This document shows positions 1 through 8,406 of a stretch of DNA of 64,000 bases, in pieces. Numbering within the stretch: the stretch's first letter is position 1; each line of letters begins with the position of its first letter. Source of the stretch: Thermohalobaculum sp965247385 (lineage in GTDB: Bacteria; Pseudomonadota; Alphaproteobacteria; Rhodobacterales; Rhodobacteraceae); contig CBDFHG010000006.1 in assembly GCA_965247385.1 (NCBI GenBank), positions 248,001 to 312,000 of the forward strand, read 5' to 3'. A program made the position numbers and the translations under genes. The notes under the pieces are model-generated. The model saw only the letters and a program-made list of their open reading frames with translations. It had not been told where the DNA came from and searched no databases.

Positions 1-27
1 GTCAACGGGCTGCTAACGCACAAATCA

Positions 28-783
28 ATGACGCACCGATGCCGCGACTGTCCCGACAAGAGAATGTTTTCCATGAAAGTTGGAACGGTCATGGAAGGAT
101 CGAAGCTTGGCTATCAAATCTGGGCAATAGCCATCTATCTGCTTTCCACAAATCTCAAAGGTGTATCCAGTATGAAACTGCACCGTGATCTTGGGATCAC
201 GCAAAAGTCTGCATGGCATCTGGCGCATCGACTTCGGAAATCTTTCAAAGCGGGCGATGTTCCTTTCGTTGGCCCGGTTGAAGTCGATGAGACTTGCATC
301 GGCGGCAAGGAGAAGAACAAGCACGCTGACAAGAAGCTCCGCGCCGGCAGGGGTGGTGTTGGCAAGTCGATCATTGTGGGGGCCAAGGACCGCGAAACCA
401 ACCGCGTGAATGCCGCCGTGACAAGCGGGACGGACGCCAGGACGCTTCAGGAGTTTGTCGGCGATCACGCTGCCGAGGGGGCGACAGTCTGCACAGACGA
501 TCACGGCGGGTATCGGGGGATGGCGTTCGAGCATGAGACCGTCAAGCACAGTGTCGGCGAGTATGTGAACGGCATGGCCCACACCAACGGGATCGAATCC
601 TTCTGGTCGATGCTCAAGCGGGGCTATCACGGCACCTGCCACCACATGAGCAGCAAGCACCTTGGCCGCTATGTCGGTGAGTTTGCCGCGCGCCACAATA
701 TCCGTGAATCTGATACCGCCGATCAGATGGGCGCGTTAGCAACTGGAATGAGAGGGAAGCGGTTGCGGGAGTTGATCGCATGA
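28..783 (+). pseudogene. IS1595-family transposase, C-terminal part (copy A)
   Basis: This is an ISXO2-like DDE transposase cut off from its N-terminus by an IS1182-type insertion. Visible motifs are CRDC (second half of the zinc ribbon), VDET as the first catalytic Asp region, CTDDHGGY as the second, and the HTNGIESFW block that closes the active site. Joining it to the N-terminal fragment type seen at 3475-3649 restores a continuous frame across the 4-bp target duplication. The isolated fragment still has an ATG, but it lacks half of the zinc ribbon, so activity is doubtful. Confidence 0.85.
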
Positions 784-889
784 CTCCAGATGAACGTATG
801 ACCCATTCCGCCTTTGTGACACGGAACAAGTCGTGGGCTGGCAACCCTGTCATACCATCGTGGGTGGACCTAAGAAATGTTGGGCTGGA

Positions 890-1336
890 TCAGTCGCCTG
901 GCAGGCGGCCTCCCGTTCCAGGCTCGCCGCACGGCGTCGGCGGTTCTCCCGACCGAGCTCGGGTCACCGGGCCGGGCCCGGGCGTGCCCGGACGTATCTC
1001 GCGGCGCGCCTGGCGCGCGGCCTTGCGGTCGGCCTGGGTGAGGGTGGGACCCATGTGTTCGGTTGCCTCGCGTACCCAGCGGTCGGCCTCGATGGTGTTG
1101 CCCCGTGCGCGGGCTTCGGCCTCGTGCTCCTTGCAGGAGCGGTGATCGACACGCAGGTCGAGACGCGCGCGCTCGTATGCCTCATTGAGCATCGAGGCCC
1201 AGACGCTGCGGAGGTAGCGGGCCTCGCTCCGGCCGTTCCATTGGCTTAAATCGGTGTACTGCCGTGAAAGGAGTAGCAATGACTTCCAAAGACAAACCAA
1301 CTGTCGTGGTGAAACCTCGCAGCTATCAGCCGACAA
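890..1336 (-). pseudogene. MobA/MobL (TraA-like) relaxase fragment carried inside the IS
   Basis: On the minus strand an open frame contains W..MLNEAYERA..DLRVDHRS, followed about 35 residues later by EHMGPTLTQADRK. The RVDHRS motif with a downstream H.GP block is typical of the region after the nickase domain in MobA/MobL and TraA relaxases. The histidine triad and the N-terminal nickase core are missing, so this is a fragment. It lies inside the IS1595 element, antisense to the transposase, and recurs unchanged in copy B. This suggests that the element picked up plasmid mobilisation DNA. Confidence 0.6.
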
Positions 1337-1431
1337 AGGCCGAGAAGGAAGAAACTGTTGGCTATAAGGCTTCGCAAGATGAAGCCGTCAAAGCCTTGTT
1401 TCGCCAAGTCATTGTCAAGGATGAAGATTAA
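1279..1431 (+). CDS. Small accessory protein of the IS1595 element (SYQPTK family)
   Basis: This 50-codon ORF has an AAAGGAG ribosome-binding site at 1267-1273. The product is very polar, starts MTSKDKPTVVVKPRSYQPTK and ends in an acidic tail. A related stretch with SYQPSK and an EEAVDAL motif lies downstream of the transposase in the unrelated IS1595-type copy at 48980-50363, and copy B has the same ORF at 6388. Conservation in two different elements argues for a real gene. Small SYQP(T/S)K hypothetical proteins are common in alphaproteobacteria, but I know of no function for them. Cargo or a transposition helper are both guesses. Confidence 0.6.
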   Translation: MTSKDKPTVVVKPRSYQPTKAEKEETVGYKASQDEAVKALFRQVIVKDED

Positions 1432-1492
1432 CGGGCAATGGCACTTTGGTATATAATCCCATGTTTTAGATGTATTACGCAGCGCGGCCACC

Positions 1493-1942
1493 ATGGTGGC
1501 AGGTGTCATGCCACCCAGTCAGCTCTTGCGAAAGTTCGCCTCTCACCCGCGCCGGCATGACCTTGCCATCGCACTTCGTGAAATCGGACGGGTCGAACGG
1601 ACACTCTTTATCATCGAATGGTTGCTTGATGCCGACATGCAGCGGCGCGCTCAGCTCGGGCTTGACAAAGGCGAAGCACATCACGCCCTGAAGAATGCCC
1701 TGCGCATTGGCCGCCAGGGCGAAATCCGCGACCGCAGCGCAGAGGGTCAACATTGCCGCATGGCTGGCCTTGACCTCCTCGCCACCATCATCATCTACTG
1801 GAACACGGCTCATCTCGGTCAGGCTGCTGCGCAACGAAAACGTGCCGGGCTGGACTGTTCACCGGAGCTTCTGACGCACATCTCACCCCTCGGGTGGGCA
1901 CATATCCTGCTCACCGGCGAGTACAGGTGGCCAAACCGGTGA
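1493..1942 (+). pseudogene. Tn3-family transposase TnpA, C-terminal fragment (copy A)
   Basis: About 140 residues match the end of Tn3-family TnpA. The signatures are RTLFIIEWLLD, NKGEAHHALK-like DKGEAHHALKNA, RQGEIRDRSAEGQH and HISPLGWAHILLTGEYRW. The whole protein should be near 1000 residues, so this is only the last seventh. It begins directly after the right end of the IS1595 element at 1460, which probably truncated it. A Cys stands in QHCRMAGL where the family usually has Tyr. No Tn3 terminal repeat could be recognised after the stop. Confidence 0.85.
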
Positions 1943-2007
1943 TACTATTCCTTGGGGTGTCATTCTGCCCCTTACCGGAGTCGACCCGAAGGGGGATAAT
2001 CACATGA

Positions 2008-2181
2008 TTGCGCAAAGCCCGTATCAATGCCCTCAAACAGCAGGGATTACCACCGCAGGAGATTGCGGATATCCTTGGCGCGAGCAAAGTTACGGTCAAC
2101 ACAGATATCCGCGAGATCAAGGACGAACAGGCGCGGGCTGCGGCCTTGCGCTCAGGCCCGGGAAGGAACCGGCATGGCTGA
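2008..2181 (+). CDS. Small helix-turn-helix protein upstream of and overlapping rpn (copy A)
   Basis: This 57-codon frame starts with TTG at 2008, 14 bases after an AGGGGG ribosome-binding site, because the ATG at 2004 is out of frame. The product contains QQGLPPQEIADILGASKVTV, a clear helix-turn-helix of the sigma-region-4/LuxR style, followed by NTDIREIKDEQ. It ends in TGA at 2179-2181, eight bases inside the next gene (ATGGCTGA), which suggests translational coupling to the nuclease gene. It may be the operon regulator. It recurs intact at 7119. Confidence 0.6.
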   Translation: MRKARINALKQQGLPPQEIADILGASKVTVNTDIREIKDEQARAAALRSGPGRNRHG

Positions 2182-3283
2182 ATCGGCAGATCAAAAGCCC
2201 CCGGCAAAGATAAGCCACGATGCGCTGTTCCGGGTTTTGCTGGAGGATCCCGACCGGGCGGCCACGCTGCTGCGGGAATATCTGCCGCCGGCCCTGAGTG
2301 CGCGCCTGGCCGATGCGCCGCCAAAACTCCTGGATGGCACCTTCGTGGATGAGCACAGCCGGATGACGCAGAGCGACCGGCTGTTTGAGGTGAAGCTGAC
2401 CGACGGCCCCCCTGCCCTGGTGTATACTTTGGTGGAGCATAAATCGGTGTCAGAACCCGGCACGCCGTTGCAGCTTCTGGGCTATATGGTCCGCATCTGG
2501 ACGCGATACGCTGAGGACAAACCGGCACGGCTGCGCGCCCTGCCTGTCATCATCCCCCTGGTGTTCTACCACGGACGCGCTTCATGGGCCGTGCCGCAGG
2601 TTTTTGGTGAGATGGTGCAGATGGATGATGATACCGCGCCCTTCGTGCCGTCGTTTCGCTACGCGCTGCATGATCTGGGCACCATCCCGATGGAAGAGTT
2701 GTCGGGCGATGCGCCGGTCCGGGCGGTTCTGACCGCCTTGCGTTATGTACAACGCAATGATGAAGTGACCCGTGAGGTTCTGACGGTGCTGCTGCGCGAC
2801 CTGCCGGACGGGACCGTATTGAAGAAGATCGTGTTTCGGTATATCGTCGAAAAATACGAGGTGCCGCTGGAAGATGTCAGAGCGGCACTGGACACCGCAA
2901 AGGATGGTGGAGGCAAAGCGCTGATGGGGACAATCGCAGAAGCACTGAAACAAGAAGGTAAAGCTGAAGGCGAAGCCAGAGGGCTGGCTGCCGGTGAGAT
3001 ACTTGGCCGTGAAAAAGGCCTTGCGGAAGGCCAGGCGCGCGCCAAAGCTGAGGGCAAAGCTGAGGGACTGGCTGAAGGTGAAGCCAGGGGCGAAGCCAGG
3101 GGTGAAGCCAGGGGTGAAGCCAGGTCCCTGATGCGCCTGCTGGTGAAGCGGTTTGGCCCCCTGCCCGAGCCTGTCGTCGCTCAGATTGCGGCGGGGAGCA
3201 TTGAGGAGCTGGATCGCTGGGTGGACCGTGTTCTTGATGCCCCTGATCTGGAAGCCGTATTCGCGGATCGGCGGGATCACTGA
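2174..3283 (+). CDS. Rpn-family recombination-promoting nuclease / putative transposase_31 protein (copy A)
   Basis: The 369-residue protein belongs to the Rpn/YhgA-like family (PF04754), PD-(D/E)XK-type DNases known from E. coli RpnA-E. The core is visible in the first 110 residues: a DHFR-like start (HDALFRVLLEDP), SDRLFEVK and TLVEHKS, the expected Asp, Glu and EHKS catalytic elements. The C-terminal third has low-complexity GEAR and KAEG repeats, normal for the family. The ATG at 2174 was chosen because of the GGAAGGA ribosome-binding site and the conserved start; an in-frame extension to 2027 overlaps the HTH gene. Copy B is four residues longer in the KAEG repeat. Confidence 0.85.
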   Translation: MAESADQKPPAKISHDALFRVLLEDPDRAATLLREYLPPALSARLADAPPKLLDGTFVDEHSRMTQSDRLFEVKLTDGPPALVYTLVEHKSVSEPGTPLQLLGYMVRIWTRYAEDKPARLRALPVIIPLVFYHGRASWAVPQVFGEMVQMDDDTAPFVPSFRYALHDLGTIPMEELSGDAPVRAVLTALRYVQRNDEVTREVLTVLLRDLPDGTVLKKIVFRYIVEKYEVPLEDVRAALDTAKDGGGKALMGTIAEALKQEGKAEGEARGLAAGEILGREKGLAEGQARAKAEGKAEGLAEGEARGEARGEARGEARSLMRLLVKRFGPLPEPVVAQIAAGSIEELDRWVDRVLDAPDLEAVFADRRDH

Positions 3284-3474
3284 ATTGGGTGCCGGCCCCG
3301 GAAAACACGGCGGTGCCCGTTCGTGTGAAAAGGGCCGGGATTCGCAAATGTCACAAGATTTGCGACACCAGGCGGTCGCACGTAAAACAAGGGGATTATA
3401 TACCAAAGTCACATTATTAGCTTGACCACCTGGGGCAACTGAATTACAGTAGAGTCACAACAGGAGATCGAGTT

Positions 3475-3649
3475 ATGACGCAGAAAACAAACGCACCCGG
3501 TAAGAGCCATCGCAAAGGACTGACGTTTGTTCAGTTAGTAAAGATGTTTCCTGATGACGCAACCGCCGAAAAGTGGTTTGCGAAACAGCCTTGGCCTGAT
3601 GGCCCCTATTGCCCACATTGCGGTTCGTTTAACGTCCAGTGTGGACTAA
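3475..3649 (+). pseudogene. IS1595-family transposase, N-terminal part (copy B)
   Basis: The N-terminal 58 residues begin at an ATG behind an AGGAGATCGAG site. They include the FVQLVKMFPDD region and the first half of a zinc ribbon (CPHCGS). The frame is broken after codon 58 by the IS1182-type element at 3650. The remainder resumes at 5122, and removing the insert and one CTAA copy restores a continuous frame. Confidence 0.85.
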
Positions 3650-5121
3650 CAGCCCGTTGAAAAAGTCGCCATTGACCGGGTTTCACCCCACGACGAAACA
3701 TAACGCGGCGTCGGCGGTTTCGCCATCCTCCGAGACGATGAGGACGATCCGAGCGACCAGAACGGCTCCAGCGGGCGCAACAAGCACGAAAATACCGCCA
3801 TATCCGCCCGCCACAGCCTGGCGCGCGGTGCCGGTGCCGATGAGTTGGCGCATCAGCAACGAGAGGTTGTGGCCGGCGACGTGAAGCAGGTATCGCTTGT
3901 GCACGTTCTCGCGCCGGCGCAGCCAGGTTCGGCGCATGCCGCCGCGATCGAGGCTGTGGGCAAAGCAGCGCTCGACGATCTCGGCGCGCAGCTTGAAGGC
4001 CTCGCGGGCGAGCGCGGACTTGAGCCGCACGCGGTTGCTGGGGACCGCCCGGCGCGCCGCCTGGTCACCGCGCCAGCGCGAAAAGCCCTTCTGCCTGGGC
4101 TCGGCGATCCGGGTCTTCCAGGGACTGTCGTCCAGGGCCTTCAAGACCGCCCGTGAGAAATAGCCCTTGTCGGTGACGCATTCGGCCGGGCTCTCTGGGG
4201 TCGGCGCCGCAGCCACCGCCTCGAGGTTTGCCTCGGCCGCCGCCAGGGTCCTGGAAAGCGTCGTGGTGTCGCCCTCATCGGCTGGGTGCAACTCGGCCGC
4301 CACCACCGCGCCGGTGTCCGGATCCACCGCGTGCCCGGGCTTGTAGGCCAGATGGGTCGCGGCGTCCTTCATCCTGGCGACCCTGGCCTCGGGGTCGCTC
4401 CTGGAAACCCGATCCTGGTTCGAGAGCTTCTTGCCCTTGCGCTTGCGGTCCAGACGCGCCAGGTCCTCGGCCGTGGGCGTCTCGATGCCGCTCTCCCGGG
4501 CCAGATGCTCCAGCATCTCCCGGTCGCCCTCACCCCGTGTCGCGCCGCACGATGTTGCGCCGCGCCGCGTTGGCCTCCATGGTCGAGGCATCCACCCCGA
4601 TGCGCTCGCCCTTCACCAGACCCGCCTCGGCGATCAGCGCCGGAACCCGGTCGAAGACCGCCGCGTGCACCTCGTGGGGCAGGCGCGTGCGGGTCTTCGA
4701 CAGCCAGGAATGGTCCGGCACACGATCCCGGCTCTCCAGCCGCAGAAACTCCCGCAGCGACAGCGAATCCGAGCAGCGCCATTCCAGCCCGCGCTCAGAG
4801 TCGATGCCCTCGAAACAGCCCACCAGATGCATGCGGAAACAGCGCCCCGGCGGCACCGAAGGCGCTCCCGTCCTGGCCGCGTAACAGCACCGGCAGGCCG
4901 CCTCGGCGAAGCCGTCGAAGTCGCCCTCGATCAGGACCGGCTGAAGACGGTCGTAAAACACATGACCCGGCGAGCGCGGCATCTCCGCCCAGCCCACCAT
5001 CAAGTCACCCTGACGATCCTTCTGCAGTCCCATCGACATCGGCGAACCCCCCGGTCAAATCAGAACATCATAGAATCAGACCAGGCCGCTCGCGTCCAGG
5101 GCCGACTTCGTCAACGGGCTG
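3650..5121 (-). mobile_element. Degenerate IS1182-type element (copy 1)
   Basis: The ends CAGCCCGTTGA and TCAACGGGCTG match the terminal repeats of the two intact elements at 29317 and 40887. The element lies in the opposite orientation and is flanked by CTAA duplications at 3646-3649 and 5122-5125. It is 1472 bp against 1491 bp for the intact copies. It differs at many positions, mostly T-to-C and A-to-G transitions relative to the intact copies. Confidence 0.9.
3683..5039 (-). pseudogene. IS1182-type transposase, frameshifted
   Basis: The transposase starts at 5039 on the minus strand and is collinear with the 451-residue protein of copies 2 and 3. An extra G in the run at about 4535 (RRDTG) shifts the frame and gives two overlapping open frames. 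Compared with the intact copies it shows at least three Tyr-to-Cys changes in the first 90 codons, plus Val-to-Ala, Ser-to-Pro, Trp-to-Arg and Leu-to-Pro. The pattern is decay without selection. Confidence 0.9.
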
Positions 5122-5892
5122 CTAACGCACAAATCAATGACGCACCGATGCCGCGACTGTCCCGACAAGAGAATGTTTTCCATGAAACTTGGAACGGTCA
5201 TGGAAGGATCGAAGCTTGGCTATCAAATCTGGGCAATAGCCATCTATCTGCTTTCCACAAATCTCAAAGGTGTATCCAGTATGAAACTGCACCGTGATCT
5301 TGGGATCACGCAAAAGTCTGCATGGCATCTGGCGCATCGACTTCGGAAATCTTTCAAAGCGGGCGAGATTCCTTTCGTTGGCCCGGTTGAAGTCGATGAG
5401 ACTTGCATCGGCGGCAAGGAGAAGAACAAGCACGCTGACAAGAAGCTCCGCGCCGGCAGGGGTGGTGTCGGCAAGTCGATCATTGTGGGGGCCAAGGACC
5501 GCGAAACCAACCGCGTGAATGCCGCCGTGACAAGCGGGACGGACGCCAGGACGCTTCAGGAGTTTGTCGGCGATCACGCTGCCGAGGGGGCGACAGTCTG
5601 CACAGACGATCACGGCGGGTATCGGGGGATGGCGTTCGAGCATGAGACCGTCAGGCACAGTGTCGGCGAGTATGTGAACGGCATGGCCCACACCAACGGG
5701 ATCGAATCCTTCTGGTCGATGCTCAAGCGGGGCTATCACGGCACCTGCCACCACATGAGCAGCAAGCACCTTGGCCGCTATGTCGGTGAGTTCGCCGCGC
5801 GCCACAATATCCGTGAATATGATACCGCCGATCAGATGGGCGCGTTAGCAACTGGAATGAGAGGGAAGCGGTTGCGGGAGTTGATCGCATGA
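5122..5892 (+). pseudogene. IS1595-family transposase, C-terminal part (copy B)
   Basis: This continues the frame begun at 3475 after the IS1182-type insertion; the open frame with its own ATG is 5137-5892. The catalytic blocks VDETCIGG, CTDDHGGY and HTNGIESFWSMLKR are all present. It differs from copy A by about seven residues or fewer. As a separate piece it lacks the N-terminal DNA-binding zinc ribbon half. Confidence 0.85.
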
Positions 5893-5998
5893 CTCCAGAT
5901 GAACGTATGACCCATTCCGCCTTTGTGACACGGAACAAGTCGTGGGCTGGCAACCCTGTCATACCATCGTGGGTGGACCTAAGAAATGTTGGGCTGGA

Positions 5999-6445
5999 TC
6001 AGTCGCCTGGCAGGCGGCCTCCCGTTCCAGGCTCGCCGCACGGCGTCGGCGGTTCTCCCGACCGAGCTCGGGTCACCGGGCCGGGCCCGGGCGTGCCCGG
6101 ACGTATCTCGCGGCGCGCCTGGCGCGCGGCCTTGCGGTCGGCCTGGGTGAGGGTGGGACCCATGTGTTCGGTTGCCTCGCGTACCCAGCGGTCGGCCTCG
6201 ATGGTGTTGCCCCGTGCGCGGGCTTCGGCCTCGTGCTCCTTGCAGGAGCGGTGATCGACACGCAGGTCGAGACGCGCGCGCTCGTATGCCTCATTGAGCA
6301 TCGAGGCCCAGACGCTGCGGAGGTAGCGGGCCTCGCTCCGGCCGTTCCATTGGCTTAAATCGGTGTACTGCCATGAAAGGAGTAGCAATGACTTCCAAAG
6401 ACAAACCAACTGTCGTGGTGAAACCTCACAGCTATCAGCCGACAA
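5999..6445 (-). pseudogene. MobA/MobL relaxase fragment (copy B)
   Basis: This is identical in content to the fragment at 890-1336, with RVDHRS and the EHMGPTLT block on the strand opposite to the transposase. The nickase domain is absent. It lies between the transposase end and the accessory ORF inside the IS1595 element. Confidence 0.55.
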
Positions 6446-6540
6446 AGGCCGAGAAGGAAGAAACGGTTGGCTATAAGGCTTCGCAAGATGAAGCCGTTAA
6501 AGCCTTGTTTCGCCAAGTCATTGTTAAGGATGAGGATTAA
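6388..6540 (+). CDS. Small accessory protein of the IS1595 element (copy B)
   Basis: This is the second copy of the 50-codon SYQPTK ORF, again with a GAAAGGAG site upstream. It differs from copy A by one residue (Arg to His in the KPRSYQP stretch) and by silent changes. The mix of silent and conservative differences is compatible with some constraint, though the duplication is young. Confidence 0.55.
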   Translation: MTSKDKPTVVVKPHSYQPTKAEKEETVGYKASQDEAVKALFRQVIVKDED

Positions 6541-6603
6541 CGGGCAATGGCACTTTGGTATATAATCCCCATGTTTTAGGGTGTATTACGCAGCGCGGCC
6601 ACC

Positions 6604-7053
6604 ATGGTGGCAGGTGTCATGCCACCCAGTCAGCTCTTGCGAAAGTTCGCCTCTCACCCGCGCCGGCATGACCTTGCCATCGCACTTCGTGAAATCGGAC
6701 GGGTCGAACGGACACTCTTTATCATCGAATGATTGCTTGATGCCGACATGCAGCGGCGCGCTCAGATCGGGCTTGACAAAGGCGAAGCACATCACGCCCT
6801 GAAGAATGCCCTGCGCATTGGCCGCCAGGGCGAAATCCGCGACCGCAGCGCAGAGGGTCAACATTGCCGCATGGCTGGCCTTGATCTCCTCGCCACCATC
6901 ATCATCTACTGGAACACGGCTCATCTCGGTCAGGCTGCTGCGCAACGAAAACGTGCCGGGCTGGACTGTTCACCGGAGCTTCTGACGCACATCTCACCCC
7001 TCGGGTGGGCACATATCCTGCTCACCGGCGAGTACAGGTGGCCAAACCGGTGA
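6604..7053 (+). pseudogene. Tn3-family transposase TnpA fragment (copy B)
   Basis: This is the same C-terminal TnpA remnant as at 1493-1942. Here the conserved IIEWLLD Trp codon is TGA (IIE-stop-LLD at about 6730), so even the fragment is interrupted. It begins next to the right end of the IS1595 element. Confidence 0.85.
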
Positions 7054-7118
7054 TACTATTCCTTGGGGTGTCATTCTGCCCCTTACCGGAGTCGACCCGA
7101 AGGGGGATAATCACATGA

Positions 7119-7292
7119 TTGCGCAAAGCCCGTATCAATGCCCTCAAACAGCAGGGATTACCACCGCAGGAGATTGCGGATATCCTTGGCGCGAGCAAAG
7201 TTACGGTCAACACAGATATCCGCGAGATCAAGGACGAACAGGCGCGGGCTGCGGCCTTGCGCTCAGGCCCGGGAAGGAACCGGCATGGCTGA
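7119..7292 (+). CDS. Small helix-turn-helix protein overlapping rpn (copy B)
   Basis: This second copy of the 57-codon TTG-started HTH gene is identical in sequence to the one at 2008. It has the same AGGGGG site and the same 8-base overlap with the Rpn start codon. Preservation of the overlap in both units supports co-translation. Confidence 0.6.
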   Translation: MRKARINALKQQGLPPQEIADILGASKVTVNTDIREIKDEQARAAALRSGPGRNRHG

Positions 7293-8406
7293 ATCGGCAG
7301 ATCAAAAGCCCCCGGCAAAGATAAGCCACGATGCGCTGTTCCGGGTTTTGCTGGAGGATCCCGACCGGGCGGCCACGCTGCTGCGGGAATATCTGCCGCC
7401 GGCCCTGAGTGCGCGCCTGGCCGATGCGCCGCCAAAACTCCTGGATGGCACCTTCGTGGATGAGCACAGCCGGATGACGCAGAGCGACCGGCTGTTTGAG
7501 GTGAAGCTGACCGACGGCCCCCCTGCCCTGGTGTATACTTTGGTGGAGCATAAATCGGTGTCAGAACCCGGCACGCCGTTGCAGCTTCTGGGCTATATGG
7601 TCCGCATCTGGACGCGATACGCTGAGGACAAACCGGCACGGCTGCGCGCCCTGCCTGTCATCATCCCCCTGGTGTTCTACCACGGACGCGCTTCATGGGC
7701 CGTGCCGCAGGTTTTTGGTGAGATGGTGCAGATGGATGATGATACCGCGCCCTTCGTGCCGTCGTTTCGCTACGCGCTGCATGATCTGGGCACCATCCCG
7801 ATGGAAGAGTTGTCGGGCGATGCGCCGGTCCGGGCGGTTCTGACCGCCTTGCGTTATGTACAACGCAATGATGAAGTGACCCGTGAGGTTCTGACGGTGC
7901 TGCTGCGCGACCTGCCGGACGGGACCGTATTGAAGAAGATCGTGTTTCGGTATATCGTCGAAAAATACGAGGTGCCGCTGGAAGATGTCAGAGCGGCACT
8001 GGACACCGCAAAGGATGGTGGAGGCAAAGCGCTGATGGGGACAATCGCAGAAGCACTGAAACAAGAAGGTAAAGCTGAAGGCGAAGCCAGAGGGCTGGCT
8101 GCCGGTGAGATACTTGGCCGTGAAAAAGGCCTTGCGGAAGGCCAGGCGCGCGCCAAAGCTGAGGGCAAAGCTGAGGGCAAAGCTGAGGGACTGGCTGAAG
8201 GTGAAGCCAGGGGCGAAGCCAGGGGCGAAGCCAGGGGCGAAGCCAGGTCCCTGATGCGCCTGCTGGTGAAGCGGTTTGGCCCCCTGCCCGAGCCTGTCGT
8301 CGCTCAGATTGCGGCGGGGAGCATTGAGGAGCTGGATCGCTGGGTGGACCGTGTTCTTGATGCCCCTGATCTGGAAGCCGTATTCGCGGATCGGCGGGAT
8401 CACTGA
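7285..8406 (+). CDS. Rpn-family recombination-promoting nuclease (copy B)
   Basis: This is the second copy, 373 residues against 369 in copy A. The extra four residues come from one more KAEG unit (12 bp) in the low-complexity C-terminal region. Catalytic-type elements SDRLFEVK and TLVEHKS are unchanged. The ATG at 7285 sits eight bases before the stop of the HTH gene. Rpn proteins nick or cut DNA and promote RecA-independent recombination in E. coli; whether this gene has any link to its own amplification is unknown. Confidence 0.85.
   Translation: MAESADQKPPAKISHDALFRVLLEDPDRAATLLREYLPPALSARLADAPPKLLDGTFVDEHSRMTQSDRLFEVKLTDGPPALVYTLVEHKSVSEPGTPLQLLGYMVRIWTRYAEDKPARLRALPVIIPLVFYHGRASWAVPQVFGEMVQMDDDTAPFVPSFRYALHDLGTIPMEELSGDAPVRAVLTALRYVQRNDEVTREVLTVLLRDLPDGTVLKKIVFRYIVEKYEVPLEDVRAALDTAKDGGGKALMGTIAEALKQEGKAEGEARGLAAGEILGREKGLAEGQARAKAEGKAEGKAEGLAEGEARGEARGEARGEARSLMRLLVKRFGPLPEPVVAQIAAGSIEELDRWVDRVLDAPDLEAVFADRRDH

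Larger units (their letters stand above)
13..1460 (+). mobile_element. IS1595-family element, copy A (right part)
   Basis: This is the part of an IS1595 (ISXO2-like) element to the right of an IS1182-type insertion, of which only the last 12 bases are inside the window. Bases 13-16 (CTAA) are the target duplication of that insertion. The element carries the C-terminal two thirds of its transposase, an antisense relaxase remnant and a 50-residue accessory ORF. Its right inverted repeat ends at 1460 (TATAATCCC) and has lost one terminal C compared with copy B. Confidence 0.8.
1..3390. repeat. Tandem unit A (about 5.1-kb period, left end outside window)
   Basis: Positions 1-3390 recur at 5110-8509 in the same orientation, with an offset of 5109 to 5111 and only scattered differences. 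Each unit holds the right part of an IS1595-type element, a Tn3 transposase tail, a small HTH gene and an Rpn-family gene. The first 12 bases are the end of the IS1182-type element that splits the IS1595 element in unit B, so a similar nested structure probably continues to the left of the window. The two units diverge right after 3390, where unit A meets the next IS1595 end. Confidence 0.9.
3391..6570 (+). mobile_element. IS1595-family element, copy B, interrupted by an IS1182-type element
   Basis: The left end (GGGGATTATATACCAAAGT at 3391) and the right end (its reverse complement, ending at 6570) form a 19-bp terminal inverted repeat. Without the inserted 1472-bp IS1182-type element and its CTAA duplication the element is about 1.7 kb. 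It carries a transposase in two pieces, the antisense relaxase remnant and the accessory ORF. The 8-bp flanks (TAAAACAA at the left, ATGTTTTA at the right) are not direct repeats; they are nearly inverted, which fits rearrangement or amplification after insertion. Confidence 0.85.
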
